DNA of 43,218 bases from Rhodopseudomonas palustris (GTDB lineage: Bacteria; Pseudomonadota; Alphaproteobacteria; Rhizobiales; Xanthobacteraceae), in the NCBI RefSeq assembly GCF_003591005.1, contig NZ_QYYD01000035.1:1-43218 (forward strand). Reading direction: 5' to 3'. The position numbers were made by a program, and so were the translations under genes. Positions 19,770 through 28,318 of the stretch are shown here, in pieces; within the stretch, counting starts at the first letter, position 1, and each line of letters opens with the position of its first letter. The notes under the pieces were generated by a model. It had not been told where the DNA came from. It ran no database searches and saw only the letters and a list, made by a program, of their open reading frames with translations.

Positions 19770-20645
19770 TCAGCGGCTGCTGACAGCGGCGGGCTTCGGT
19801 CTGCCGCGGCTGATCTGCGTCACGGCCCTTGGTGCCGGCTTGCGCATCGCCCGCTTGCGCAGCGGCGGGCGTCGCAGCCGGGGCCTGGCCTGCCGCAGCA
19901 CCACTGGATAATCGGGCTTGCGGCTCGGCAATGCCGGCAGGGCGCGGGGCGTGCGCTTGGCCTTCTCGAGCCGCGCCCGCATCGCCGGCGCTGAGCGCTT
20001 TGCGGCCGGCTTACGATCCTCATCCCGGCGCTGGTGCAGCGGCCGCCGCTTGCGAGGAGCGCGGAGCCGATGAATGATCAAGCGGGCCAGCGGGTCGGCG
20101 GCGCTGGGACGCCCGGCGGCCGCGACCGGAGGCGCGAGCGTCGGCGCCGGCTCGGCGGCGGGTGCAAGCACCGCCCGGCTGAACGAGGCGGAGATCGGCG
20201 CAGCCGCTCCGATCAGTGGCGGAGCCGGCTCGGCCGCGCGATGCGCATCGGGGATGCGGACCAGCCGCGGTTTTGGACCGAGATTGCCGCGCAGGATTTC
20301 CGAGACGTAGAACAGCGCGATCAGCAGCGCGGCGCCATAGACGATGTCCGGCCAGAACATCAGAGCGAGCGCCGTGATGGTTAGGGCCAGCGTGGCGGCC
20401 TTGATCAGCCGCTCGCCGTCTTCGAGCAGCGTCTCGATCCACAGCCAGTTGCCGCGCCGCCAGATCGGCGGCAGCAGCCGGATGCCGAGCATGTCGCGTG
20501 CCTGAGCGAACCCGAGGTTCCGCGCGGCCAACAGGTACCAGGCAATGCCGAAAGCCAACAGGAACGCCAGCAGGCCGCCCAAACCGGCCGCGCAGCCGAC
20601 CACGATCACGAGTCCGACGGCAAGCGTCGCAAACCAATCCCTCAT
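19770..20645 (-). CDS. Hypothetical membrane protein with basic Ala/Pro/Arg-rich tail
   Basis: I do not recognise this 291-residue protein. It has a hydrophobic N-terminal stretch (about 5-42, enough for one or two helices) and a second one (about 80-117). Between them is a cytoplasmic-looking segment with DMLGIRLLPPIWRRGNW. From about residue 125 to the end it is low complexity, rich in Ala, Pro, Arg and Lys, with runs such as RAPRKRRPLHQRR, and is probably disordered. Such a tail could bind nucleic acid or anionic membrane, but that is speculation. ATG 20645 follows GGGAG. It converges on the dehydrogenase gene, with 13 bases between stops. Its frame is cleanly open and GC-typical, so I consider it real. 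Confidence 0.6.
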   Translation of the reverse strand: MRDWFATLAVGLVIVVGCAAGLGGLLAFLLAFGIAWYLLAARNLGFAQARDMLGIRLLPPIWRRGNWLWIETLLEDGERLIKAATLALTITALALMFWPDIVYGAALLIALFYVSEILRGNLGPKPRLVRIPDAHRAAEPAPPLIGAAAPISASFSRAVLAPAAEPAPTLAPPVAAAGRPSAADPLARLIIHRLRAPRKRRPLHQRRDEDRKPAAKRSAPAMRARLEKAKRTPRALPALPSRKPDYPVVLRQARPRLRRPPLRKRAMRKPAPRAVTQISRGRPKPAAVSSR

Positions 20646-20771
20646 GTTCCCACTCCCTGCAAATTGCGGCGATGGTGCACGAGGTTTGGGTCGGCATCGT
20701 TGATCGGGATCAGCTGAGACCCCGGTTTGGCAGGATCGACTGGTAGTCCGCTGCCGATTTTGGGGCCGTGA

Positions 20772-21686
20772 CTAACCGGCCGCCGCGATCCGTCGGCAAT
20801 GTGCGAGCGCGGCCTCGATCAGGTTAACGCTAGCCTCAGGGGTGCGAAACGCCGAATGCGCCGAGAGGGTGACGTTGGGCAGCGTCGTGAACGGGTGGTC
20901 CGCCGGCAGCGGCTCGATGTCGAACACGTCGAGCGCTGCGTGGCGGAGATGGCCGGCGCGCAGCGCGTCGATCATCGCCGCCTCGTCGGTCAGTCCGGCG
21001 CGCGCGGTGTTGACCAGGATCGCGCCCTGCCGCATCGCCGCGATGCGCTCGCGCGACAGGAAACCGCGCGTGTCGTCGTCGAGCAGCAGATGCAGCGAGA
21101 TAACATGACTGTCGCGCAGCAGCGTATCTATGTCGACAAACGTCACGCCGTCCGCGGTCTTCGGCGAGCGATTCCATGCCAGCACCTTCATGCCGGAGCC
21201 GTGCGCGATCCGCGCCACCTCGGCGCCGATGCCGCCGAAGCCGATCAGGCCGAGCGTCTTGCCGGTGAGTTGCATGCCGTCCTCGCGCAACCATTGCCCG
21301 GCGCGCATCTCGCGATCCATCAGCGCGAGGTTGCGCGCCGCCGCCCACATCAGCGCAATGGTGGCCTCGGCCACAGCGGTGTCGCCATAGCCGCGGATCA
21401 GATGCACGCTGATGCCGAGGCCAGCGAGCTCCTCGATGTTCATGTAGCTGCGCGCGCCGGTGCCGAGAAACACGACGTGTTTCAGTCCGGCGCATTGCTG
21501 CGCGATCGGGGTCGGCAAGTAAGTATGATCGACGATCGCGATCGCGGCACCGGCGAGCACGCCGGGCAGGTCTCCCGGCTTCACGTCCGGGTCGCGATGG
21601 ATCACGATCGGCAGATCGCCGGGCCTCGCCTGTTGCTCCATGATCAGCGCCAGCGTGTCGCTGGCATCGACGAACACCGCGTGCAT
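20772..21686 (-). CDS. D-2-hydroxyacid dehydrogenase (NAD-dependent)
   Basis: This 304-residue cytoplasmic oxidoreductase belongs to the D-isomer-specific 2-hydroxyacid dehydrogenase family, interconverting a 2-hydroxy acid and its 2-keto acid. It has the nucleotide-binding GLIGFGGIG at 146-154 and the catalytic trio Arg229 (NTARAG), Glu258 (DIEPLP) and His277 (SAHSAFRT). ATG 21686 follows GGGGGAACCACC. The frame stays open upstream to 22049, but that part overlaps the amidohydrolase gene in another frame and is not coding. It follows the M20 gene on the same strand, with an internal hairpin between them. Glyoxylate/hydroxypyruvate reduction is one possibility, given hydroxypyruvate isomerase at 30292. 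Confidence 0.9.
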   Translation of the reverse strand: MHAVFVDASDTLALIMEQQARPGDLPIVIHRDPDVKPGDLPGVLAGAAIAIVDHTYLPTPIAQQCAGLKHVVFLGTGARSYMNIEELAGLGISVHLIRGYGDTAVAEATIALMWAAARNLALMDREMRAGQWLREDGMQLTGKTLGLIGFGGIGAEVARIAHGSGMKVLAWNRSPKTADGVTFVDIDTLLRDSHVISLHLLLDDDTRGFLSRERIAAMRQGAILVNTARAGLTDEAAMIDALRAGHLRHAALDVFDIEPLPADHPFTTLPNVTLSAHSAFRTPEASVNLIEAALAHCRRIAAAG

Positions 21687-21715
21687 GGTGGTTCCCCCGT
21701 CTTGGCGCCTTGCTG

Positions 21716-21746
21716 ATCGGTGGCGCGGTGAGGCCGCGCCACCGAT
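21716..21746 (-). other. Strong stem-loop between the M20 and dehydrogenase genes
   Basis: A perfect 13-base stem, ATCGGTGGCGCGG (21716-21728) and CCGCGCCACCGAT (21734-21746), closes on a 5-base loop. It lies 29 bases after the M20 stop and 29 bases before the dehydrogenase start, on the shared leftward transcript. There is no T-run on either side, so it looks more like an mRNA-stabilising or attenuating structure than a classical terminator. Confidence 0.6.
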
Positions 21747-21775
21747 GGCGATCGAATTCTCTTTAAAGACTCTTG

Positions 21776-23023
21776 TTACTTCGCGACGCCGGCGAGCGAC
21801 AGCACGGTGTGCAGCAACACATTGGCTCCGGCGGCGCAATCGGCTTGCGTGGCGTCTTCGAGCTCGTTGTGGCTGATGCCATCCTTGCACGGCACGAAGA
21901 TCATCGCGGCCGGAATCTTGGTGTTGAGGTTGCAGGCATCGTGGCCGGCTCCCGAGGTGATGCGGCGGCTGGCGTAGCCGAGCGTCTCGGCGGCCGTCGC
22001 GACCGCGCTGACCAGCGTCTTGTCGAAATGCGTCGGCTCCTTGCGCCACACCGCATCGAGCGTCACCTCGACCTTTCGCTTGGCGGCGATCTCGGCCGCC
22101 GCGGCGCGGATCCGGGTGTCGAGCTCAGCCAAGATCGCCGCGTCGGCGCTGCGGGCGTCGATGGTGAAGGCGATTTCGCCGGGGATGACGTTGCGCGACG
22201 GCGCCGCGATCACCGCTTCGCCAACGGTGCCGACCGCATTGCCGAGTTCGATCGCGATCCTTTCCACCGCCAGCACGATCTCCGATAGCGTCGCCAGCGC
22301 ATCGCGCCGCAGGTTCATCGGCGTGGAGCCGGCATGGCTCTCGAAACCGATGATCTTGCCATCGTACCACAGCACGCCCTGGCCGTTTTCGACCACGCCG
22401 ATCGTCTTGCCTTCTGCTTCGAGGATCGGTCCCTGTTCGATATGTAGTTCGATGAAGCCGCTGAACGGTTGCGCGCCGACCGGCTGCTCGCCCCGATAGC
22501 CGATGCTGTCGAGCGCTTCGGCGACGCTCACGCCCGCCGCGTCTTTGCGCTCGAGAATATCCTCGACCGTGAAGTCGCCGACGAATGCCGCCGATCCCAT
22601 CATCGCCGGCGCATAGCGCGAGCCTTCCTCATTGGTCCAGTTGGTGACGCAGAGCGGCAGCTCGGTCTCGATGCCGGCGTCATTCAGTGTGCGGATGACT
22701 TCGAGCGCACCGAGCGTGCCGAGGATGCCGTCGAACTTGCCGCCGGTCGGCTGGGTGTCGAGGTGCGAGCCAAGCCCGATCGGCGGCTTCGACATGTCGC
22801 GGCCGTTGCGCAGCGCGAACATGTTGCCGAGCGCGTCGATGCGGACGTCGAGGCCCGCCTGCTCGCAGGCGCTGCGAAACCAGTCGCGCACCTGCTTGTC
22901 CTCCGGCCCGAGGGTGAGCCGCCTGACGCCGCCCTTCGGCGTCGCGCCGAATTGAGCCGTGGTGTGGATGGTGTCCCACAGGCGCGCGGAGTCGATCTGC
23001 AGGTTCGAGGCAGGCTTGGTCAT
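21776..23023 (-). CDS. M20-family Zn-dependent hydrolase (N-carbamoyl-amino-acid hydrolase / allantoate amidohydrolase type)
   Basis: This 415-residue cytoplasmic metalloenzyme hydrolyses a ureido (carbamoyl-amino) or related amide group. The two-metal site is visible: His87 in GSHLDT, bridging Asp98 in GGKFDG, Glu132/Glu133 in NEEGSR, His194 in ELHIEQGP and a late histidine in ISHNELED. The substrate-side GHDACNLN block is also present. This set matches N-carbamoyl-L-amino-acid hydrolases, beta-ureidopropionase and allantoate amidohydrolase, which sequence reading cannot separate. ATG 23023 follows GGAGCCACC. It lies 72 bases beyond the end of the lysR gene on the same strand and upstream of the hydroxyacid dehydrogenase gene. 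Confidence 0.9.
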   Translation of the reverse strand: MTKPASNLQIDSARLWDTIHTTAQFGATPKGGVRRLTLGPEDKQVRDWFRSACEQAGLDVRIDALGNMFALRNGRDMSKPPIGLGSHLDTQPTGGKFDGILGTLGALEVIRTLNDAGIETELPLCVTNWTNEEGSRYAPAMMGSAAFVGDFTVEDILERKDAAGVSVAEALDSIGYRGEQPVGAQPFSGFIELHIEQGPILEAEGKTIGVVENGQGVLWYDGKIIGFESHAGSTPMNLRRDALATLSEIVLAVERIAIELGNAVGTVGEAVIAAPSRNVIPGEIAFTIDARSADAAILAELDTRIRAAAAEIAAKRKVEVTLDAVWRKEPTHFDKTLVSAVATAAETLGYASRRITSGAGHDACNLNTKIPAAMIFVPCKDGISHNELEDATQADCAAGANVLLHTVLSLAGVAK

Positions 23024-23095
23024 GGTGGCTCCGGATATCGTGCAGCGCCGGGCGGCGCGGTGGTGGTCAGAGAGTTCAACGCGCCGCGACGCGCG

Positions 23096-24067
23096 TCAAC
23101 CGATGGCCGGCTCGCGCGCCGGAAGATCTTCGCGGAGCTGCGCTGCATCCGACGGAGTTTCCGATGCAGCTTCTGGCATGAAGCCGCCGCTGTGGGCGAT
23201 GTCGACGGCGAGCTCGGCGACGCGCTCGATCGCAACCGTGTCGGGGGAGGCGAGCCAACTCGCCGAAAAGCGCAACGGCGGAATTTTGAGGTTGGTGTGC
23301 AGCAGCTTGAGGCGTCCATCGGCGAGTTCGCTCTCGACGATGGCGGTCGGAATCACCGCGATTCCGAGGCCTTGGATCGCCATGTGCACCACGGTGCCGA
23401 GCGAGGCGGAGGCGTGCAGCCGGATCGGCGGCAGCTCCGGCTTGTTGAACAGCGAGCGCACGATCTCATAAGGCTGCGTCTTGCGCGGGAAAGTGATGAC
23501 CGGAAATCTTGCGAGGTCCTCGACCGTCAGTTCGTCGTCGCCGAGCCCGAGCGAGGGGCTGGCCAGAAAGCCGATCGCGTAGTCGCACAACACCCGGCTG
23601 CGCACCGTCGACGCCGTCATCGGCCCGAGCAGGAAGGCGAGCTCGATCTCCTGCGCAAGCAGCCGCGCCCGCAGGTTCGGCGTGATATCGACTTCGATCT
23701 CGAGCGACAGATTAGGATACAGGCGGTTGACCCGCTCGATCAGCCGCGGCAGCCAGGTGTGCACGATGGTCTCCGCCACGCCCAGCCGCAGCACGCCGCG
23801 CATGCTGGACTGATCACTGACCACCGCAAGCATCTCGGTGCGCAAGCCAATCAGCTTTTCCGCGTAAAGCATCAGTTGACGCCCGCTTGGCGTCGGCGAA
23901 GCCAGGCGGTGGTCGCGTTGAAGCAGGCGGACGCCAAGTTCTCGTTCCAATTGCGCGATCCGCTGCGAGATTGCAGGCTGTGTGGTGTTCAGCTTTTGCG
24001 CGGCGCCGCGGAAGCTGCCGAGCGTCACGACCCAGAGGAACGTCTCAAGCGCCTTGAAGTCCACCAT
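23096..24067 (-). CDS. LysR-family transcriptional regulator
   Basis: This 323-residue DNA-binding regulator has an N-terminal winged helix-turn-helix at about 1-60 (SFRGAAQKLNTTQPAISQRI is the recognition region), followed by a LysR substrate-binding domain (about 90-295). The C-terminal 25 residues are a polar extension. It is read away from the DUF1445-Liv operon. The intergenic region holds a perfect 16-base palindrome, the classic arrangement for a LysR protein that represses itself and activates the divergent operon in response to a metabolite. The M20 and dehydrogenase genes follow it on the same strand and may be co-transcribed. Confidence 0.93.
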   Translation of the reverse strand: MVDFKALETFLWVVTLGSFRGAAQKLNTTQPAISQRIAQLERELGVRLLQRDHRLASPTPSGRQLMLYAEKLIGLRTEMLAVVSDQSSMRGVLRLGVAETIVHTWLPRLIERVNRLYPNLSLEIEVDITPNLRARLLAQEIELAFLLGPMTASTVRSRVLCDYAIGFLASPSLGLGDDELTVEDLARFPVITFPRKTQPYEIVRSLFNKPELPPIRLHASASLGTVVHMAIQGLGIAVIPTAIVESELADGRLKLLHTNLKIPPLRFSASWLASPDTVAIERVAELAVDIAHSGGFMPEAASETPSDAAQLREDLPAREPAIG

Positions 24068-24103
24068 GGGGGTGAGCTCCTATTCGGATAAAGAAGTTTT
24101 ATC

Positions 24104-24119
24104 GTTTCTGATCAGAAAC
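24104..24119. promoter_or_regulatory. Perfect palindrome, probable LysR-type binding site
   Basis: GTTTCTGATCAGAAAC is a perfect 16-base palindrome containing a T-N11-A core. It lies 37 bases upstream of the lysR start and 65 bases upstream of the DUF1445 start. A possible -10 element for the rightward operon, TATACT, is at 24133-24138, but no good -35 precedes it, as expected for an activator-dependent promoter. Confidence 0.65.
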
Positions 24120-24183
24120 AAAGATTAGACATTATACTAGGCTTGCGCTCCAGTACTGTCGAGAGACTAGGCAGGGCGAAAGA

Positions 24184-25002
24184 ATGACTGTTTTTGCGGC
24201 AAGTGAGCAGTTCCAGGCCGATGGTTCGATGAGTCCATCCCAGCAGGCGAGGCTCGCTTATCGCGCTGGCCTTGCCGACTCTACCGCCGGCGTCGCGCCC
24301 GGCTACGTTCAGGGCAATCTGGCTATTCTCCCCGAGAAATACGCTGCTGCCTTTCATCGCTTCTGCCAGCTCAATCCCAAACCTTGCCCGATCATCGGCA
24401 TGTCCGACGTCGGCAATCCGATGATCCCGTCGCTCGGCGTCGATCTCGACATCCGCACCGACGTGCCGGCCTACCGGGTCTGGCGCGACGGCGAGGTGAT
24501 CGACGAGCCGGCGGACGTCATGGAGCATTGGCGCGACGATCTTGTCGCCTTCGTGATCGGCTGTTCGTTCTCCTTCGAGGAGGCGCTGCTGGCCGACGAT
24601 ATCCCGATCCGGCACATCGACGAGAAGGTCCGGGTGCCGATGTATCGCACCAACATTCCGTGCACGCCGGCCGGCCCGTTCGCCGGGCCGATGGTAGTGT
24701 CGATGCGGCCGCTGAAGCCGAAGGACGCGATCCGCGCCGTGCAGATTACCTCGCGCTTTCCATCGGTGCACGGCGCGCCGGTGCATATCGGTTTGCCGCA
24801 GTCGATCGGCATCGCCGACATCGCCAAGCCGGACTATGGCGATGCGGTAAGCATCGCGCCGGACGAATTGCCGGTGTTCTGGGCGTGCGGGGTCACTCCG
24901 CAGGCGGTCATCGCGGCTGCGAAAGTGCCGTTTGCAATTACACATGCCCCCGGATTGATGCTTGTCACCGACTTGAAGAACAAGCACCTTGCGGTGCTGT
25001 GA
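24184..25002 (+). CDS. DUF1445 putative hydro-lyase (D-glutamate cyclase / YcsI family)
   Basis: This 272-residue protein belongs to the DUF1445/YcsI family. A mammalian member contains this domain in D-glutamate cyclase, which interconverts D-glutamate and 5-oxo-D-proline; bacterial members are annotated only as putative hydro-lyases. Family landmarks visible here are [20 protein letters not shown] near the start, [31 protein letters not shown], and the closing [11 protein letters not shown] and FAITHAPG. The length is typical. It is the first gene of the rightward operon, opposite LysR, and lies 70 bases before the Tat-exported binding protein. A role in converting the imported compound, perhaps a D-amino acid or a lactam, is inference. 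Confidence 0.85.
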   Translation: MTVFAASEQFQADGSMSPSQQARLAYRAGLADSTAGVAPGYVQGNLAILPEKYAAAFHRFCQLNPKPCPIIGMSDVGNPMIPSLGVDLDIRTDVPAYRVWRDGEVIDEPADVMEHWRDDLVAFVIGCSFSFEEALLADDIPIRHIDEKVRVPMYRTNIPCTPAGPFAGPMVVSMRPLKPKDAIRAVQITSRFPSVHGAPVHIGLPQSIGIADIAKPDYGDAVSIAPDELPVFWACGVTPQAVIAAAKVPFAITHAPGLMLVTDLKNKHLAVL

Positions 25003-25072
25003 GGCCAACCGAACCTTCGATCCCAAAAACCTCGATCCTTGACCGACAGCGCTGGTAACAAAGGAATATGAC

Positions 25073-26323
25073 ATGAAGATCGATCGCCGTAATCTCCTGC
25101 TGGGCGGCGCCGCCACCGCAGCCGTGCTGCCGTTCGCCACCGCCGCTCGCGCCCAGGCCAAGGAAGTCGTGATCGGCGTGATTTATCCGCTGTCCGGCGC
25201 CAGCGCGCAGATCGGCGTCGATGCCCAGAAGGCGTTCCAGACCGCGGCCGAACTGATCAACAACAAATACGACTACGACCTGCCGCTGGCGCGCGGTGAA
25301 GGCCTGCCCGGACTCGGCGGTGCCAAGATCCGCCTGGTATTTGCCGACCATCAGGCCGATCCGCAGAAGGGACGCGCCGAGGCCGAGCGCCTGATCACTC
25401 AGGAAAAGGTCTGCGCCATTGTCGGTACCTATCAGAGCGCCGTCGCCGTCACGGTCAGTCAGATCTGCGAGCGCTATCAGGTTCCGTTCCTGTCAGCCGA
25501 CAACTCGTCGCCCAGCCTGCATCGCCGTGGCCTGAAGTATTATTTCCGCGCCGCGCCGCACGACGAGATGTTCTCGCAGGCGATGTTCGACTTCTTCGAT
25601 GCGCTGAAGAAGAAGGGCCAGAAGATCGAGACGCTGGCGTTGTTCCACGAAGACACCATCTTCGGCACCGACTCGGCCAACGCCCAGCTCAAGCTGGCGC
25701 AGGAGCGCGGCTACAAGGTCGCCGCCGACATCAAGTATCGCGCCAACTCGCCGTCGCTGACCGCCGAAGTGCAGCAGCTCAAGGCCGCCAACGCCGACGT
25801 GCTGATGCCGTCGAGCTACACCACCGACGGCATTCTGCTGATCCGTACCATGGGCGAACTCGGCTACAAGGCCAAGAACATCGTCGCGCAGGACGCAGGC
25901 TTCTCCGAAAAGGCGCTGTACGACGCGGTCGGCGACAAGATTCCGGGCGTGATCTCGCGCGGTTCGTTCTCGATCGACCTCGCGCAGAAGCGGCCGATGG
26001 TTGGCAAGATCAACGACATGTACAAGGAGAAGTCCGGCAAGGATTTCAACGACTACTCGTCGCGGCAGTTCATGGGTCTGATCGTGATGGCCGATGCCAT
26101 CAACCGCGCCAAGTCGACCGATGGCGAAAAGATCCGCGAGGCGCTGGTCGCTACCGACATGCCGGGGGAGCAGACCATCATGCCGTGGGCCCGCGTCAAG
26201 TTCGACGACATGGGCCAGAACACCTTCGCCGACCCGGTGCTGCTGCAATATGTCGACGGCAAGTTTGTCACCATCTTCCCCGAGCAGGCCAAGGTTGCCG
26301 AGGCGATCTGGCCGATGCCGTAG
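25073..26323 (+). CDS. Tat-exported Liv-type substrate-binding protein
   Basis: This 416-residue periplasmic binding protein belongs to the Peripla_BP_6 (branched-chain amino-acid type) family. The N-terminus has a twin-arginine signal, Arg5-Arg6 in DRRNLLLGG, then a hydrophobic stretch ending AARAQA, so it is exported folded. The mature part begins KEVVIGVIYPLSGASAQIG, followed by GLPGLGGAKIRLVFADHQ and IVGTYQSAVAVTVSQ. Members with this GGAKI block often bind small carboxylates, amides or aromatic acids rather than leucine. ATG 25073 follows AAAGGA. It is followed by a family B hairpin and then the permease genes. Confidence 0.92.
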   Translation: MKIDRRNLLLGGAATAAVLPFATAARAQAKEVVIGVIYPLSGASAQIGVDAQKAFQTAAELINNKYDYDLPLARGEGLPGLGGAKIRLVFADHQADPQKGRAEAERLITQEKVCAIVGTYQSAVAVTVSQICERYQVPFLSADNSSPSLHRRGLKYYFRAAPHDEMFSQAMFDFFDALKKKGQKIETLALFHEDTIFGTDSANAQLKLAQERGYKVAADIKYRANSPSLTAEVQQLKAANADVLMPSSYTTDGILLIRTMGELGYKAKNIVAQDAGFSEKALYDAVGDKIPGVISRGSFSIDLAQKRPMVGKINDMYKEKSGKDFNDYSSRQFMGLIVMADAINRAKSTDGEKIREALVATDMPGEQTIMPWARVKFDDMGQNTFADPVLLQYVDGKFVTIFPEQAKVAEAIWPMP

Positions 26324-26361
26324 CCGAGCTCGCGAGATGGACGGGGACGCTTCGGCGTCGC

Positions 26362-26442
26362 CGTCATTGCGAGGAGCGTAGCGACGAAGCAATCCAGCGC
26401 TCCGCCATCGTCATGGATTGCTTCGCTTCGCTCGCAATGACG
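26362..26442. repeat. Family B palindromic repeat between binding-protein and permease genes
   Basis: Both arms are present: CGTCATTGCGAGGAGCGTAG on the left and GATTGCTTCGCTTCGCTCGC then AATGACG on the right. It lies in the second liv operon between the binding-protein gene and livH. The ribosome-binding site of livH (GGAGAGAGG) begins at its right edge. As in the first liv operon, the mRNA would fold here just after the binding-protein message. Confidence 0.85.
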
Positions 26443-26453
26443 GAGAGAGGGCT

Positions 26454-27332
26454 TTGACCACCGCCACGATTATCCAGTCCCTGGCCAGCGGCCTGCTGAT
26501 GGGACTCCTTTACGGGCTGGTCGCGGTCGGCCTGGCTCTGATCTTCGGCCTGATGGACGTCACCAACTTCGCCCACGGCGAATTCCTGATGTTGGCGATG
26601 TACATCACCTTCTTCCTGTTCGCGTTCTTCGCGATCGACCCATTGTTGTCGATGCCGCTGGTCGCGGCGGCGATGTTCCTGTTCGGAGCACTCGCTTATT
26701 TGTTTGTGGTCAGGTTTGCGATGCGGGCCAAAGCCAATATCGGCATGGTGCAGATCTTCACCACCTTCGGTCTCGCCATCCTGATGCGCGGCCTGGCGCA
26801 GTACTTCTTCACCCCGGACTATCGCAGCATCAACGTCTCCTGGCTCGGCGGCAAGACGATCGAGATCGGCGGGGTGTTCCTGCCGGTGCCGCAACTGGTC
26901 GGCGCTTTGGTGTCGCTCGCCGCGTTCGGCGCGCTGTACTTCTTCATGAAGAAGACCGACTTCGGCCGTGCGCTCGAGGCGACCCGTGAGGACGCCGGCG
27001 CGGTGGCGCTGGTCGGCATCGACAAGAACAAGGTGTTCGCGCTCGGCTGGGGCCTCGGCTCGGCGCTGATCGGGCTCGCCGGCGCCGTCATGGCGATGTT
27101 CTTCTACATCTATCCCGATGTCGGCGCCTCGTTCGCGCTGATCGCCTACGTCACGGTGGCGCTCGGCGGTTTCGGCAGCGTGTTCGGCGCCTTTGCGGGC
27201 GGCATCATCGTCGGCCTGGTCGAGGCGACCACCGCAATGATCCTGCCGCCGTCGCTGAAGTCGATCGGCATCTATGCCGTGTATCTGCTGGTTGTCTTCA
27301 TTCGGCCGCGTGGCCTGTTCGGATCGATCTGA
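26454..27332 (+). CDS. Liv-type ABC permease LivH (second operon)
   Basis: This 292-residue inner-membrane permease shows the LivH landmarks GLLYGLVAVGLALIFGLMDV, NFAHGEFLMLAMY and a late GGFGSVFGAFAGGIIVG. I place the start at TTG 26454, right after GGAGAGAGGGC. An earlier in-frame TTG at 26418 lies inside the family B repeat and would add 12 repeat-encoded residues. The stop overlaps the livM start (TGATG), so the two are translationally coupled. It works with the LivM, LivG and LivF proteins encoded just downstream. Confidence 0.9.
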   Translation: MTTATIIQSLASGLLMGLLYGLVAVGLALIFGLMDVTNFAHGEFLMLAMYITFFLFAFFAIDPLLSMPLVAAAMFLFGALAYLFVVRFAMRAKANIGMVQIFTTFGLAILMRGLAQYFFTPDYRSINVSWLGGKTIEIGGVFLPVPQLVGALVSLAAFGALYFFMKKTDFGRALEATREDAGAVALVGIDKNKVFALGWGLGSALIGLAGAVMAMFFYIYPDVGASFALIAYVTVALGGFGSVFGAFAGGIIVGLVEATTAMILPPSLKSIGIYAVYLLVVFIRPRGLFGSI

Positions 27333-28318
27333 TGGACCAGGCTCACCTCAACCGCCGCCGCCGCGACCTCATCGTCGCCGCCGTGCTCGCCGCCGCAGCC
27401 GCCTGCGCGCCGCTGTTCGTCAAGGACGTCTACGTCCAGAACATCATGGTGCTGACCCTGATGTACGCGGCGCTGTCGCAGGCCTGGAATATTCTCGGCG
27501 GCTATTGCGGCCAGATCTCGCTTGGCCACGCGCTGTATTTCGGGCTCGGCGCCTATACGACGGCGCTGCTGTTCACCAAGTTCGGCGTGCTGCCGTGGTT
27601 TGGCATGCTCGGCGGCGGGGTGATCTCGGCGGCGATCGCGCTGGCGCTCGGCTATCCGACGTTCCGGCTGCGCGGCCATTACTTCGTGATCGCCACCATC
27701 GTGATCGCCGAGATCGGCTTCCTGCTGTTCCACAATTGGGACTGGGCCGGCGCGGCGCTCGGCATCGACATTCCGGTGCGCGGCGACAGCTGGGCCAAGT
27801 TCCAGTTCACCCGCAGCAAGCTGCCTTACTACTACTTCGCCTTGGTGTTCTGCTGCGTGGTCTGGCTGATCACCTGGTCGCTGGAAAATTCCAAATGGGG
27901 CTACTGGTGGCGCGCCGTGAAGGACAATCCCGAAGCGGCCGAAAGCCTCGGCGTGGTGGTGTTCAACTCCAAGATGGGCGCCGCCGCGGTGTCCGCCTTC
28001 CTCACCGCGATCGGCGGCGCGTTCTATGCGATGTTCGTGTCCTACATCGATCCTGAGAGCGTGATGACCTTCCAGTTCTCGCTGCTGATGGCGTTGCCGG
28101 CCGTGCTCGGCGGCATCGGCACGCTGTGGGGGCCGGTGCTCGGCGCGGCGATCCTGATCCCGCTCACCGAAGTGACGCGGTCGTTCATCGGCGGCTCCGG
28201 CCGCGGCGTCGACCTCATCCTCTACGGCGCGGTGATCGTGGTGATCGCCTTGGCGCGGCCCGAAGGCCTGATCGGCCTGTTCTCGCGCCGCCCGGCTTCG
28301 AAGGGAGTGCCGCAATGA
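27332..28318 (+). CDS. Liv-type ABC permease LivM (second operon)
   Basis: This 328-residue inner-membrane permease has the LivM hallmarks ALSQAWNILGGYCGQISLGH, FRLRGHYFVIATIVIAEIG and WWRAVKDNPEAAESLGV, the last being the cytoplasmic loop that contacts the ATPases. A short Arg-rich N-terminal segment precedes the first membrane helix. Its start overlaps the livH stop and its stop overlaps the livG start, both by TGATG/ATGA-type junctions. The substrate should be that of the Tat-exported binding protein encoded at 25073. Confidence 0.92.
   Translation: MDQAHLNRRRRDLIVAAVLAAAAACAPLFVKDVYVQNIMVLTLMYAALSQAWNILGGYCGQISLGHALYFGLGAYTTALLFTKFGVLPWFGMLGGGVISAAIALALGYPTFRLRGHYFVIATIVIAEIGFLLFHNWDWAGAALGIDIPVRGDSWAKFQFTRSKLPYYYFALVFCCVVWLITWSLENSKWGYWWRAVKDNPEAAESLGVVVFNSKMGAAAVSAFLTAIGGAFYAMFVSYIDPESVMTFQFSLLMALPAVLGGIGTLWGPVLGAAILIPLTEVTRSFIGGSGRGVDLILYGAVIVVIALARPEGLIGLFSRRPASKGVPQ

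Noticed and set aside
19754-19772. Short inverted repeat AGCGCGG/CCGCGCT between the convergent dehydrogenase and hypothetical gene stops
   Set aside because: The loop is only two bases and there is no T-run, so a terminator cannot be supported.
20772-22049. Longer 425-residue version of the hydroxyacid dehydrogenase
   Set aside because: The extra N-terminal 121 residues lie on the same strand as the amidohydrolase gene but in another frame, and are Arg/Gln-rich shadow translation.
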